64,000 nucleotides of DNA from Bacteroidales bacterium (lineage in GTDB: Bacteria; Bacteroidota; Bacteroidia; Bacteroidales; JAGOPY01), in the NCBI GenBank assembly GCA_023229505.1, contig JALNZD010000021.1, positions 5,737 to 69,736 of the forward strand, written 5' to 3'. The translations under genes were made by a program, and so were the position numbers. This document shows positions 33,578 through 42,825 of this stretch, in pieces (position 1 is the stretch's first letter; every line of letters begins with the position of its first letter). The notes under the pieces are model-generated. The model made no database searches. It was given only the letters and a program-made list of their open reading frames with translations, and had not been told where the DNA came from.

Positions 33578-34854
33578 TGTACAGGCTGCTGGCTTCCATA
33601 AAAAAAGAATGGCTGATCCTGGTGCGCGACTGGGCAGGCCTGGGTTTGATCTTCATGATGCCGATTGTCCTCGTATTAGTCATGACCCTGATCCAGGATG
33701 CCTCATTCCGTAAATTGGATGAAACAAAAATAACCCTTTTATACCTGGACGAAGACCATGACACCCTTGGCATCCAGGTAAAGAACGGGTTGGTAAAAGC
33801 AGAATATTTCGAAGTGATTACCAGCCTGGAAGACCGGGAACTGGATGAAAAAGCCGTCCTGGGCCAGGTTGCACAGGGGAATTACCAGATAGGCATAGTG
33901 ATTCGAAAAGGTTCGACAGATGCCATCCGGACCCGGGGGCAGCAAATGGTCCAACAAACCATTTTTGGGCTTGATGCCGGAACCGTTGCAGACACCACGG
34001 TGAAGGCAAGGATCATCATTTACTATGATCCGGCCATGAAAAACTCTTTCAGGCTGACGGTGCGGAATGCCCTGGAGAACTTCACTTCGAAGATCGAAGC
34101 AGGTATCATGTTCCAGGCACTCTCTGCCGAGCTGGCACAGTATCTGCCGGAACCCCCGGCACCAATGTCCGGCGCCGGCAGCAGCATCAGCTATGAAGAA
34201 ATTTATGCCACGGATGCGTATTCGGAGATCATCCCCAATTCAGTCCAGCACAATGTGCCGGCCTGGACCATCTTTGCGATGTTTTTCATCATTATCCCCT
34301 TAACAGGAAACCTGATCAAGGAAAGGGAAAGCGGACTGGCCACCCGGTTACTTGTCATGCCCGGAAACCAGCTCCAGGCATTGGGAGCAAAGGTGACCGT
34401 CTATGTGATGGTGGGGCTGGTCCAGTTTATCCTGATGCTGATCTTAGGTAAGCTGGTACTTCCGTTGTTCGATCTGCCTTCCCTGGTTTTAGGGCCCCAA
34501 AAGCTTGCCCTGTTCCTGATGGCGCTGGCTACAACGCTCGCGGCTACCGGTTACAGCGTGCTGGTGGGCACCGTAGCCCGCACGCACGACCAGGCAGCCG
34601 TTTTCGGAATGGTATCGGTGATCATCCTCGCTGCCATCGGCGGCATCTGGGTGCCGGTATTCATGATGCCAAACCTGATGCAGGCAGTGAGTATTATCTC
34701 ACCTCTGAACTGGAGCCTGGATGGGTTTTATCAAATCCTGCTCAGGGGCGGAGGGGTAAGGGAGATCGGAGCTAACCTTGCTGCTTTGATCGCTTTTTTT
34801 GCCATAAATTTGACCGCTGCGATTTGGGTTAGTGGCAGGCGGGTGAGACTGTAG
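33577..34854 (+). CDS. ABC-2 type transporter permease
   Basis: A 425-residue permease. One helix lies at the N-terminus (LGLIFMMPIVLVLVMTLI), then a large outer domain of about 200 residues, then five C-terminal helices (TIFAMFFIIIPLTGNLIKER begins them). The ERESGLATRLLVMPG loop after the second helix is the usual coupling segment. Partner of the ATPase just upstream (TGATG overlap). Substrate inferred from context only. Confidence 0.93.
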   Translation: MYRLLASIKKEWLILVRDWAGLGLIFMMPIVLVLVMTLIQDASFRKLDETKITLLYLDEDHDTLGIQVKNGLVKAEYFEVITSLEDRELDEKAVLGQVAQGNYQIGIVIRKGSTDAIRTRGQQMVQQTIFGLDAGTVADTTVKARIIIYYDPAMKNSFRLTVRNALENFTSKIEAGIMFQALSAELAQYLPEPPAPMSGAGSSISYEEIYATDAYSEIIPNSVQHNVPAWTIFAMFFIIIPLTGNLIKERESGLATRLLVMPGNQLQALGAKVTVYVMVGLVQFILMLILGKLVLPLFDLPSLVLGPQKLALFLMALATTLAATGYSVLVGTVARTHDQAAVFGMVSVIILAAIGGIWVPVFMMPNLMQAVSIISPLNWSLDGFYQILLRGGGVREIGANLAALIAFFAINLTAAIWVSGRRVRL

Positions 34855-34870
34855 GAATATTCGAAACAAT

Positions 34871-34950
34871 GATATACGATATTCGATATTCGAATTAAAA
34901 CAACAAATTATCTGATAACCACTAACCACTAACCACTAACCATTAACCAA
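34871..34950. repeat. Heptamer tracts before the thioesterase gene
   Basis: GATATAC, GATATTC, GATATTC, GAATTAA (34871-34898) and, after 17 bases, TAACCAC three times, TAACCAT and TAACCAA (34916-34950). The last A of the tract is the first base of the thioesterase ATG. The whole gap resembles that at 48472-48579. Confidence 0.9.
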
Positions 34951-35375
34951 TGAAAAATGACCAACTCATATCAACCATTGAATTCCCGGTGCGCTTCAGC
35001 GAGGTCGACTCGATGCAGATCGTCTGGCACGGGCATTATGTGAAATATATGGAAGAAGGCCGGGAGGATTTTGGCAGGAAATTCGGCATCAACTATATGA
35101 GTATCAAAGTAAACGGTTATATGGCGCCGATAGTGAAGCTGACATGTGATTATAAAAAAACACTTTCTTACGACGATCATGTGATTGTGGAAACGCGTTA
35201 TGTCGACAGCGACGCCGCCAAAATCATCTATTCCTTTAAAATTTTCCGTGCATCCGATAAGGAACTGGTGGCCACAGGCGAGAGCGTCCAGGTTTTTCTC
35301 GACATGAACCACGAGCTGGTTCTGACCGTTCCGCCATTCTTCGAGGCCTGGAAAAAAAAGTGGGGCTTACGTTGA
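34950..35375 (+). CDS. 4HBT-type acyl thioesterase
   Basis: A 141-residue hotdog thioesterase. VRFSEVDSMQIVWHGHYVKYMEEGRE is the family hallmark (split: VRFSEVDSMQIVWHG and HYVKYMEEGRE), with the catalytic acidic residue in SEVD and the later LTCDYKKTLSYDDHVIVET strand. YbgC-like enzymes hydrolyse acyl-CoA or acyl-ACP thioesters; here a release or editing role is likely. The start codon is formed at the end of a heptamer tract and no ribosome site is visible before it. Confidence 0.9.
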   Translation: MKNDQLISTIEFPVRFSEVDSMQIVWHGHYVKYMEEGREDFGRKFGINYMSIKVNGYMAPIVKLTCDYKKTLSYDDHVIVETRYVDSDAAKIIYSFKIFRASDKELVATGESVQVFLDMNHELVLTVPPFFEAWKKKWGLR

Positions 35376-35408
35376 GATTGTCTAATTTTACCCGCCAAAA
35401 CCGGGGCT

Positions 35409-36581
35409 ATGCGCAGGGTATATTTCGGAGCCGATCATATCATCACTTCCTTAGGGTTCACAACTGAAGAGAACGCCAGGCAGATTCAGGCGGGAATTTC
35501 CGGTATTAAAGTTTTGGAAGATAAAAGCCTGTTCCCCGGTCCGGTAACTTTTTCAGCAATCAATACGAAAGAACTTGACCGGCGCTTCGATGAAACCCGG
35601 AATAAAATAAACATTCCGTCATCTTCACTAAATTACACCCGGCTTGAGAAAATGTTCCTGACTTCCATCGCCGGGGCGCTGGAAAATTCCCATGTAGATC
35701 CGCGAAATCCCCGCACCATCATGATCTTTTCGACGACCAAGGGAAACATCGATCTGCTGGATCTTACAATAGCTAAAGCTGTTGGCTGTTCAAGGATTTA
35801 CCTTTGGCAGTTAGCCGATTTTATCGCGGGGCATTTTAATCACCCGAACCGTCCTTTAGTGATCAGCAACGCCTGCACCTCCGGCTCGGTGGCCATCATG
35901 GCAGCAGCCAGGCTGATCGCTTCAGGGCAATATGACCATGCCATAGTTTCTGGTGGGGATATTGTTTCGGAGTTTGTCATTTCCGGTTTTCAGTCGTTCC
36001 AGGCCTTGAGCCCCGAAGCTTGCAAACCTTTTGATATCGACCGTACAGGTCTTTCGCTGGGTGAAGGTTGCGGAACCGTTGTTTTAACCAGTGATCAAGC
36101 CCTGGGAGGCGAAGGAAAGCCAATTGTTTACCTGGGCGGCGCCACCAGCAATGATGCTAACCATATTTCCGGCCCTTCCCGGGATGGAGAAGGACTTTAC
36201 CTTTCCATTGCCGCTGCGATGAAAGAAGCCGGTGTAACGGCTGATGATCTTGATTTCATCTCGGCCCATGGCACGGCAACTCCTTACAATGACGAGATGG
36301 AGTCCCTCGCATTAGCATGGGCCGGGCTGGACCAGGTTCCTGTTAATAGTTTCAAGGGCTATATAGGTCATACCCTCGGTGCGGCCGGCGTAATTGAAAC
36401 TATTCTTTCTGTTTACTCAATCCGGAAGGGTATTCTTTTCAAATCGGCAGGTTATCAAAAAAACGGTGTCTCCAAGCCATTGAACGTCATCACCGGAAAT
36501 ATTCACAAACCTGTCAGACGGATATTGAAGACCGCATCGGGGTTCGGCGGGTGCAACGCAGGGTTAGTTATTGGTTATTAG
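35409..36581 (+). CDS. Beta-ketoacyl-ACP synthase
   Basis: A 390-residue ketosynthase. Catalytic Cys156 is in VISNACTSGSVAIMAAARLI, the two His in SAHGTATPYND and FKGYIGHTLGAAGVIET, all intact. The N-terminus (MRRVYFGADHIITSLGF) is slightly shorter than typical FabF. The closing FGGCNAGLVIGY is standard. It is one of three Cys-containing ketosynthases in the cluster and is not next to a CLF. It might extend the alkyl chains for DarA/DarB, but nothing in the sequence settles this. Confidence 0.9.
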   Translation: MRRVYFGADHIITSLGFTTEENARQIQAGISGIKVLEDKSLFPGPVTFSAINTKELDRRFDETRNKINIPSSSLNYTRLEKMFLTSIAGALENSHVDPRNPRTIMIFSTTKGNIDLLDLTIAKAVGCSRIYLWQLADFIAGHFNHPNRPLVISNACTSGSVAIMAAARLIASGQYDHAIVSGGDIVSEFVISGFQSFQALSPEACKPFDIDRTGLSLGEGCGTVVLTSDQALGGEGKPIVYLGGATSNDANHISGPSRDGEGLYLSIAAAMKEAGVTADDLDFISAHGTATPYNDEMESLALAWAGLDQVPVNSFKGYIGHTLGAAGVIETILSVYSIRKGILFKSAGYQKNGVSKPLNVITGNIHKPVRRILKTASGFGGCNAGLVIGY

Positions 36582-36649
36582 TTCCACCGTTTCACTGTTC
36601 CACCGTTCCACCGTTTCACCGTTTCACTATTCCAAGTTTCAAGTTTCAT
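36581..36649. repeat. Octamer and heptamer repeats before the FAD oxidoreductase gene
   Basis: GTTCCACC, GTTTCACT, GTTCCACC, GTTCCACC, GTTTCACC and GTTTCACT (36581-36628) change to 7-base units ATTCCAA, GTTTCAA, GTTTCAT (36629-36649). The tract starts at the ketosynthase stop codon. Confidence 0.9.
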
Positions 36650-36660
36650 GAAATGATATG

Positions 36661-36668
36661 TACCTTTG
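36661..36668 (+). promoter_or_regulatory. TACCTTTG -7 box four bases before an ATG
   Basis: A perfect TAnnTTTG box ends only four bases before the ATG at 36673. With initiation a few bases past the box, the mRNA would have almost no leader. It also argues against the upstream ATG at 36658. Confidence 0.55.
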
Positions 36669-36672
36669 GACG

Positions 36673-38184
36673 ATGAAGATTACTATAATCGGTGCAGGGA
36701 TTTCTGGTTTATCAGCCGGTTGTTATTTGCAGATGAACGGTTTTGAAACGGAGATCTTTGAGAAACACTCAAAACCGGGAGGTCTCTGCACCAGTTGGAA
36801 GGTCGGGGAATATACGTTCGACGGCTGCCTCCACTGGCTCCTGGGATCGAACAACAGCAATCCGTTCTACAAATTATGGTCGGAGCTCATTGATATGGAA
36901 TCAGTTGAATTTGTCAGCCACGAGGTGCGGGTTGACATCGAAGTGGAACACAGCACGGATAAATATGGCAGCAGGGTATTTCATCTTTATACCGATTTGT
37001 CGCGGCTGGAGAATTACATGGTGGACATCGCACCTGAAGATGCTGTCCGGATTAAAAAGCTGATCCGTTCAATGCGCAGGATCCAGCGCTACGAGATGCC
37101 TCCGGAGATAAAAACCTTGCCGGCTTTTTATTCAATGAAGCAAAAGATCGGCATGATAAAGCATCTCCCGCTGCTGTTTTTCATGCTCAGGAACCGGTAT
37201 GTAACGAATTTTTCCTTTGCTGAAAAACTCAGGAACCCATTTCTCAGGGAAGCATTCCGTATGATCTATGATGGCGAGGAATTTCCTCTAATTATTATCA
37301 CGATCCCCCTGGCGTTTTCCGACCTGAAAGGGACCGGTTATCCCGTGGGCGGCTCCCTCCGTTTTTCGAAAAGGATCGAAGAAAAGTACCTGTCACTGGG
37401 GGGGAAGACCCATTATAATTCAGGCGTCAAAGAGATCCTGGTAAAAAATGACAGCGCAACAGGAATTCTTCTGGAAGACGGCCGGGAGATCGCATCGGAT
37501 ATTACTGTTTCTGCCGCCGACTGGTATTTTACCGTATTCAAGGCCCTGAAAGGTAATTTCACGAATAAGAAAATACTGGATCTCCGCGATGGGAAAAGCT
37601 TTCAGGTCTATTATTCAGTGATAAATGTGTCACTTGGAATTTCCCGGCCGCTCAGCGACCTACCGCATTTCTCAAGGTTTCCCATCCCAAAGGAACTCGT
37701 ATCGCCCGATGGCACTATCTATACCAGGATGGAGTTACACGTTTATAATTATGACCCCACCCTGGCCCCGGCAGGAAAGACCTGCGTATCGGTCAGCTTT
37801 TATACACGGAAAGGCGAATTCTGGATAGATCTTTACAGGAACGATCGTCAAAAATACGAAAAGGCCAAAAGTGAGTTTGCCGAAGAGGTGATCGATATCC
37901 TCGAATGGAAAACAGGAAGGATAAAAGAATTTGTTGAGGTGATCGATGTTCTTACGCCGGCGACCTTCCACCGCTATACAAATAATTGGAAAGGCAGCAC
38001 GCAAGGGTGGCTGCCGGGAAAGAACATCATGGCTTCTTCACCGGTCGGATTTGAATTACCGGGTTTGAAGAACTTTTTTTATACCAGCCACTGGTCGTTT
38101 CCCGGCGGGGGACTACCGGTAGCGATCAAGACAGCCCGTGACCTGGCACAGGTAATCTCCCGGAAGTACCATAAAATCAAGTGA
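36673..38184 (+). CDS. CrtI-like FAD/NAD(P)-dependent oxidoreductase
   Basis: A 503-residue flavoprotein of the phytoene desaturase/carotenoid isomerase/retinol saturase group. The dinucleotide motif is TIIGAGISGLSAGCYLQ, then EIFEKHSKPGGLCTSW, and a C-terminal FAD motif GLKNFFYTSHWSFPGGGLP. I start at 36673, since a promoter box covers codons 2-4 of the longer frame. In the cluster it may aromatise the DarA/DarB product or desaturate or hydroxylate a chain. A second, distantly similar oxidoreductase is encoded at 55064-56554. This is the last plus-strand gene before the inserted minus-strand block. Confidence 0.88.
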   Translation: MKITIIGAGISGLSAGCYLQMNGFETEIFEKHSKPGGLCTSWKVGEYTFDGCLHWLLGSNNSNPFYKLWSELIDMESVEFVSHEVRVDIEVEHSTDKYGSRVFHLYTDLSRLENYMVDIAPEDAVRIKKLIRSMRRIQRYEMPPEIKTLPAFYSMKQKIGMIKHLPLLFFMLRNRYVTNFSFAEKLRNPFLREAFRMIYDGEEFPLIIITIPLAFSDLKGTGYPVGGSLRFSKRIEEKYLSLGGKTHYNSGVKEILVKNDSATGILLEDGREIASDITVSAADWYFTVFKALKGNFTNKKILDLRDGKSFQVYYSVINVSLGISRPLSDLPHFSRFPIPKELVSPDGTIYTRMELHVYNYDPTLAPAGKTCVSVSFYTRKGEFWIDLYRNDRQKYEKAKSEFAEEVIDILEWKTGRIKEFVEVIDVLTPATFHRYTNNWKGSTQGWLPGKNIMASSPVGFELPGLKNFFYTSHWSFPGGGLPVAIKTARDLAQVISRKYHKIK

Positions 38185-38282
38185 TTTAGTCTACTGACCT
38201 CTCCCCCGGGAAGGTATATCATAAGTCATGATTTTTTATACTATGATTCTCCTCCTTAATGGTTAAAAGCAATCCTGACTTC

Positions 38283-39440
38283 TTACGACGACCGGTTCTG
38301 GATAAATCCCAGGAAATTATCTTTGTGAATGATATTTATTTCAGCACCGGGATATGCAGTTATAAATGCCGTCGTACCCCTGACTTTGCCGGTCTCCTTC
38401 CATTTAAACTCAAATGCGTGAAGTTTACCGTCATATTCTTCAATATAATCGATCTCTTGCTGCCGGTTTGTACGCCAGAAATATACGTTTCGAAAAAGTC
38501 TGTGGTATTCATTATTTTTTAATCGCTCTGATATCATCAAATTCTCCCACAATGCTCCTGTATCATTACGTAATAACAAGTGACTGAACTGGTTGATGAC
38601 AGCATTCCTGATGCCATTGTCATAAAAATAAATTTTCTTCGATCGTTTGAGTTCACTCCTCAGGTTGCCCGAAAAAGAAGTCAAACGGAAAATGATAAAG
38701 GCCTCTTCTAACAGATAGATATACCTTTCAACGGTTTCCTTATCGGCTTGAACAAGAATAGCCAATTCCCGGTTTGAAACCTGGTTCCCCAGCTGAAAGG
38801 CCAGTGCTTTAACCAATTTTTCCAATATTTCAGGTCTCCTGACTTCCCTGAGCGCAAAAACATCCTTATATAAATAATCTGAAATTAATTCAGACAGAAC
38901 TTCTTTTTCACTACCGGCACGATTGATCACCTCCGGGTAAGAACCATATATCATACGGGTTTCCAACGATCGGACCAGCTCAAGTTTATTCTTATAATCA
39001 GCCAGTTCTTCCAATGATATTGGGTAAAGTTTAAACGTCCACTTTCTTCCTGTAAGGGATTCTTTTATCTTATCCGTGAGTTCAAAAGAGCTTGAACCTG
39101 TTGCAGCCAATTGTGTATCAGGGCAATTGTCGTGTATGATCTTCAATGTTAATCCTGAATTTTCAAGTCTTTGGGCTTCATCAATAATCACAAGCATCTC
39201 CGGCTGGAAAAGTTCTTTTGCCCGTGAAGAGTTGATGCCGTTCAAAAGCGCCCTGTCTTCCGGATTGTCAGCATTTAACCACAGGCTTTTACCCCCGTGG
39301 TTTTGTTGAATGCTGCTCATCAGTGTGGTTTTGCCAACCTGCCTCGGGCCAAGTAAAAGGATTGTTTTACCTGTAAATAATCTGCCGGTAATCAGCTCTT
39401 CCAGTTTTCTTTTTATCATATTAGTGGTTATAACCGACAA
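38283..39440 (-). CDS. AAA ATPase with DUF4143 domain
   Basis: A 385-residue protein of the ATP-binding/DUF4143 family. Walker A is LLLGPRQVGKTTLM (about 27-40), Walker B LVIIDEAQRLEN, sensor LAATGSSSFEL. The C-terminal half has the DUF4143 pattern (LVKALAFQLGNQVSNRELA, then IYFYDNGIRNAVI and WENLMISERL) with a nuclease-like end (FWRTNRQQEIDYIEE). The family is abundant in genomes with many mobile parts, function unsettled. It opposes the pigment genes and ends 98 bases from the FAD oxidoreductase. Not part of the pathway. Confidence 0.9.
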   Translation of the reverse strand: MSVITTNMIKRKLEELITGRLFTGKTILLLGPRQVGKTTLMSSIQQNHGGKSLWLNADNPEDRALLNGINSSRAKELFQPEMLVIIDEAQRLENSGLTLKIIHDNCPDTQLAATGSSSFELTDKIKESLTGRKWTFKLYPISLEELADYKNKLELVRSLETRMIYGSYPEVINRAGSEKEVLSELISDYLYKDVFALREVRRPEILEKLVKALAFQLGNQVSNRELAILVQADKETVERYIYLLEEAFIIFRLTSFSGNLRSELKRSKKIYFYDNGIRNAVINQFSHLLLRNDTGALWENLMISERLKNNEYHRLFRNVYFWRTNRQQEIDYIEEYDGKLHAFEFKWKETGKVRGTTAFITAYPGAEINIIHKDNFLGFIQNRSS

Positions 39441-39481
39441 ATATACATATTTATGTCGGATTAAACCGATATTTTTACGGT

Positions 39482-39560
39482 AAATTTTAACCGCAGAGAA
39501 CTCAGAGGAGGCACAGAGGATGCAGAGAAGGGAACTTACTAATCAGGCAAGGAGGCTTGA
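39482..39560. repeat. Direct repeat, left copy flanking the second ATPase gene
   Basis: A 79-base segment with core CCGCAGAGAACTCAGAGGAG and end CAGGCAAGGAGGCTTGA. It matches 41082-41161 with only a handful of mismatches. Between the ATPase genes; the rest of 39441-39689 (249 bases) holds nothing recognisable. Confidence 0.9.
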
Positions 39561-39689
39561 GGCAGAAAGAGAATCATTCAATCTCAATCTTATCAATCTC
39601 TTTCATAATCCTGTCTGTTTCGGTTAGAGCGACGATGATCTTCTATTTTTCGTAGTACCATTATATTGAGCCTACGATTTTTTAACCTC

Positions 39690-40946
39690 TCATCCCAACA
39701 ACCACTTCCAAACAGGTATAACCTGAATAGTACATTCATTGAGCTTTATTATCTCTTCTTCGTCTTCTGTTATGATCAATCCGTTGGTAAGATCATATTG
39801 CTGCATAGCTTCCAACAAACCATTTATTTCCCTGCTTTTGGTGTCTGAATTTTCAATGGACTGGCAAACCTGAAAGGCATTTATTATCTTCCCGTTTTCC
39901 CGGATGATGAAATCACATTCCTGCTTGTTTTTGTGATAATAAATTTCGTGTCCCTTTCTTTTTAGTTGAAGAAAAACAACGTTCTCCAATTGCCGTCCGA
40001 AGTTGTCACTGAATTGAAAAGATACAGAATTCGCCAGTCCGGTATCGATGGAATATATTTTTTTTGGATTTGCAAGTTGTTTTTTTAAGGAGAAGTCAAA
40101 TTTATTGATGGAGAATATCAAATATGCATTTTCAAAATAACTGATATATTCTTTTACCGAGATGGCATTTGACAAACCAAATACATTTTTCAAACCATTA
40201 TAGCTGATCTCCTTTGAGATATTGCTTATCAGAAAATGAATCATCTCTGTGATTGTCTTGACATTTCTGATATTGTACCTTGCAATCACGTCTTTGTATA
40301 TAATATTTTCATACAGGTTCTTAAGATACTGGAGATGGGATGTTTGTAGGAATTCCGGAAACCCCCCATTCAAAATATAATTTCTGAAAGCTTTTTTCAA
40401 TTGGGTTGATTTTTCCGCAGAATAGAAATCGTTTTTTTCAAGTTGAATTCCTTTAAATCGCAAATATTCATTGAATGAAAATGGAAACAACTCGGTCTGA
40501 ATATTTCTCCCTGTAAGATGGGTGCCGAGTTCTTTGCTTAGCATGGTAGCATTGGAACCGGTGATATATATTTTATTGCCCTCGTTATACAAGCGCCTTA
40601 CAAATCTTTCCCATCCATCAACATTTTGAATTTCATTGAAATAGTATGTATTTTCGGGTTCGTACAATTCGTGAAAAGCTTCATTTAGTTTTTCAAAATC
40701 ATCATTTGAAAAACCAACCAGGCGATTATCATCAAAATTGATACTATAGTTCTTCTCTGGGTTATTTTCCCTGATATGCTGAACCAGGGTGGATTTTCCA
40801 CACCTCCTGATGCCTGAGACAATCTGAATAAAAGGATCATTATACCCGCCTTCTAAGGATATTGTCTTGTCCCGCTGAATGAAATTGATACTCTTAGTTA
40901 CCTCATTCTGAGCAACAATTACTTTTTTTATTTCTTCTTTGTTCAT
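39690..40946 (-). CDS. AAA ATPase with DUF4143 domain, second copy
   Basis: A 418-residue ATPase/DUF4143 protein only distantly like its neighbour. I take the ATG ending at 40946 (MNKEEIKKVIVAQNEVTKSI) instead of a TTG six codons earlier. Walker A is IVSGIRRCGKSTLVQH, Walker B-like YYFNEIQNVDGWE, sensor IYITGSNATML. DUF4143 parts include YSIDTGLANSV and LENVVFLQLKRKG, then a PD-D/ExK-like end (ECDFIIRENGK). It is flanked by direct repeats (39482-39560 and 41082-41161), which suggests it came as a unit. Base use is visibly A+T-richer than the pigment genes. Confidence 0.9.
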   Translation of the reverse strand: MNKEEIKKVIVAQNEVTKSINFIQRDKTISLEGGYNDPFIQIVSGIRRCGKSTLVQHIRENNPEKNYSINFDDNRLVGFSNDDFEKLNEAFHELYEPENTYYFNEIQNVDGWERFVRRLYNEGNKIYITGSNATMLSKELGTHLTGRNIQTELFPFSFNEYLRFKGIQLEKNDFYSAEKSTQLKKAFRNYILNGGFPEFLQTSHLQYLKNLYENIIYKDVIARYNIRNVKTITEMIHFLISNISKEISYNGLKNVFGLSNAISVKEYISYFENAYLIFSINKFDFSLKKQLANPKKIYSIDTGLANSVSFQFSDNFGRQLENVVFLQLKRKGHEIYYHKNKQECDFIIRENGKIINAFQVCQSIENSDTKSREINGLLEAMQQYDLTNGLIITEDEEEIIKLNECTIQVIPVWKWLLG

Positions 40947-41048
40947 TTTACTACTAATTAGCAATTAGCAAAATTAATAAATATCACTAATTAATAATTA
41001 GTAAAATAAATTAAGAGATTGAATTTTTTCTATTGATGATTTTTAAAT

Positions 41049-41161
41049 CTCCGTGTCTTCTCTGAGTTCTCTGCGGTTTTTAAAATTTAACCACAGAGAA
41101 CTCAGAGGAGGCACAGAGGAAGCGGAGAGGGAAGCTTACTTATTCAGGCAAGGAGGCTTGA
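41049..41161. repeat. Right direct-repeat copy with an adjacent inverted partial copy
   Basis: 41082-41161 repeats 39482-39560 in the same orientation. Immediately left, 41049-41085 holds an inverted copy of its first part (CTGAGTTCTCTGCGGTTTTT), so the right end forms a large palindrome. Such CAGAG-rich elements occur between genes in many bacteria, origin unknown. Confidence 0.88.
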
Positions 41162-41219
41162 AATGAATTGTGGATAGCTGATGAGGGCACTAATAGAAGC
41201 ATGAATTTTGCCCTTTCGT

Positions 41220-42701
41220 CTAAATCGGCATCCCAAACGCGATAAAGAACCCATTGGTGCCTATTGAAGTAAAGGCATATTCAAGCCGGATGACAAGATC
41301 GTAGTAACTGACAAAATCGAGCCCTAATCCCCAGCTGAATAACATTTTGTTGTCATAAGGATTTCCGCTGGAAAATTTATTCGCCACATATCCGCAATCT
41401 CCGAAGGCATTCAGGTAAAAGGCGTACTGCAATGATTTGAACTTGGTTTTTTCCTGCCCCGGCTTTACTTTTCTCACATTTGGTTTTACCAGCTCGTATT
41501 TGACATTACTTCTGAAATAATACATCTGGTCACCTTTGAGCGTATAAAGATCATACCCCCGGATGAAATCCTTTTTGTAAGTCATATTCTGCTGGTAATA
41601 ATAAGGATAGTTCTCCCCGGATGAATTGACCGCTTTGACCATCTCGGCAATATAAAACTTCCGGCTCACAGTCTGGTAGAAATGAAAATCAATTCCATAG
41701 TAAAATATATCCACATCCCTGGAAATAATGCCCAATCCTTGCTTATCGATAAAAACCCTTAATAAATTACCTTTTAGCGGATAAGAATGACTGTTCCTCG
41801 AATCATAATAATAATCAGCGTAAAGGCTCAGCGAAGTATTAGATTTCTTGTTACCGGCCAGGAAATTGGTATCAAGGCTGAACAGGGAGTCGGAGACCCT
41901 GACCCATTCCCCGCTTAGTTTTAGTGTGGAATAATTGTATAGCCCGGGCCTGAAAGTAAATGTAAGGTTGAACTTCACATCCTGCATGCTGTTGCTGGCA
42001 TAAATCATCTCCCGTTTATTATCACGGGAGGCATATTCCACCGAATACATATTCTGGTAAACGGCACCTGTCCTCATTCCAACTTTCTGACCTTTACCGA
42101 TCCATGGAATATAATATCCCAGACCGAATGAATAAGATTTGCCAAAAAAAAACGTTACCGAACCCTGGTGGCTCAGCCCCCAGAGGTTATTATGGCTGAA
42201 GAAGAGGCCCATACTTAAAGATGACCAATCCGGATCACGCAGCCATTCGTTAAAGTTGGGTTCATTCAGTTTTATTTCAGGAAACAACCACCAATAGTGG
42301 CGTTCATTGACATCAACGTGCAATTTGTAGTTGTTACCTTCAATTTTTTCAAGCGACAGATCGGTAGTCAGGAACAACTTGGTATTGATGATATTTTCCC
42401 TGCTATACCCCAGTCTTAACTTAAGTTCGCTTGAATCGCCCATGGCAAACCGTTTCCTTCTCAAATCCAACTTTCTGTCTTTCTCATAAGTCGCCAGGCT
42501 ATCGCCGATTTTAAAATCCAGTTCCCTGGCAATGATCCGGTCTCTGGTGAGTTTATTCCCGGTAATGGTCACACCGGAAATTTTAATATAAGGGTAATCC
42601 ATCGTGTAGGGCATGTGGACAGCGCCGTCCTTGTTTTGCGCCAGGAGGTGATTTGAGAAGCAGACAAGGGTGAAAAACATGATGATTACTCTTATTTTCA
42701 T
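41220..42701 (-). CDS. BamA/TamA-like outer-membrane protein (Omp85-type)
   Basis: A 493-residue protein with a signal peptide (VIIMFFTLVCFSNHLLAQ). One POTRA-like domain follows (about 35-130: IKISGVTITGNKLTRDRII and LSLEKIEGNNYKLHVDVNE). The rest is a barrel ending in FTSIGTNGFFIAFGMPI. FIRGYDLYTLKGDQMYYF resembles the conserved RGY-containing loop of Omp85 proteins. One POTRA rather than five excludes BamA itself; it may insert or secrete a specific partner. It points away from the pigment genes; relation to them unclear. Confidence 0.85.
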   Translation of the reverse strand: MKIRVIIMFFTLVCFSNHLLAQNKDGAVHMPYTMDYPYIKISGVTITGNKLTRDRIIARELDFKIGDSLATYEKDRKLDLRRKRFAMGDSSELKLRLGYSRENIINTKLFLTTDLSLEKIEGNNYKLHVDVNERHYWWLFPEIKLNEPNFNEWLRDPDWSSLSMGLFFSHNNLWGLSHQGSVTFFFGKSYSFGLGYYIPWIGKGQKVGMRTGAVYQNMYSVEYASRDNKREMIYASNSMQDVKFNLTFTFRPGLYNYSTLKLSGEWVRVSDSLFSLDTNFLAGNKKSNTSLSLYADYYYDSRNSHSYPLKGNLLRVFIDKQGLGIISRDVDIFYYGIDFHFYQTVSRKFYIAEMVKAVNSSGENYPYYYQQNMTYKKDFIRGYDLYTLKGDQMYYFRSNVKYELVKPNVRKVKPGQEKTKFKSLQYAFYLNAFGDCGYVANKFSSGNPYDNKMLFSWGLGLDFVSYYDLVIRLEYAFTSIGTNGFFIAFGMPI

Positions 42702-42754
42702 GAGTTTAATTTCTCATTAAAATGGATAAACAAATATACATTTAAAATGAAACA

Positions 42755-42784
42755 GGGTTTCCAACCCTCGGGTCTCCAACCCTC
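42755..42784. repeat. 15-bp tandem duplication with hairpin potential
   Basis: GGGTTTCCAACCCTC and GGGTCTCCAACCCTC stand head to tail. Each can fold (GGGTT with AACCC), and a T-run follows at 42785. It lies in the divergent gap between the barrel gene and the shrunken ketosynthase-like gene; it could act as a leader hairpin or terminator. Confidence 0.7.
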
Positions 42785-42825
42785 TTTTTTTGTACATTCG
42801 CCCCGTTATTCATGGAGAAACCATC

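Noticed and set aside
38283..40946. The two ATPases as a restriction or phage-defence system
   Set aside because: DUF4143 ATPases occur singly in many genomes, no nuclease or methylase partner is present, and the flanking repeats suggest separate arrival.
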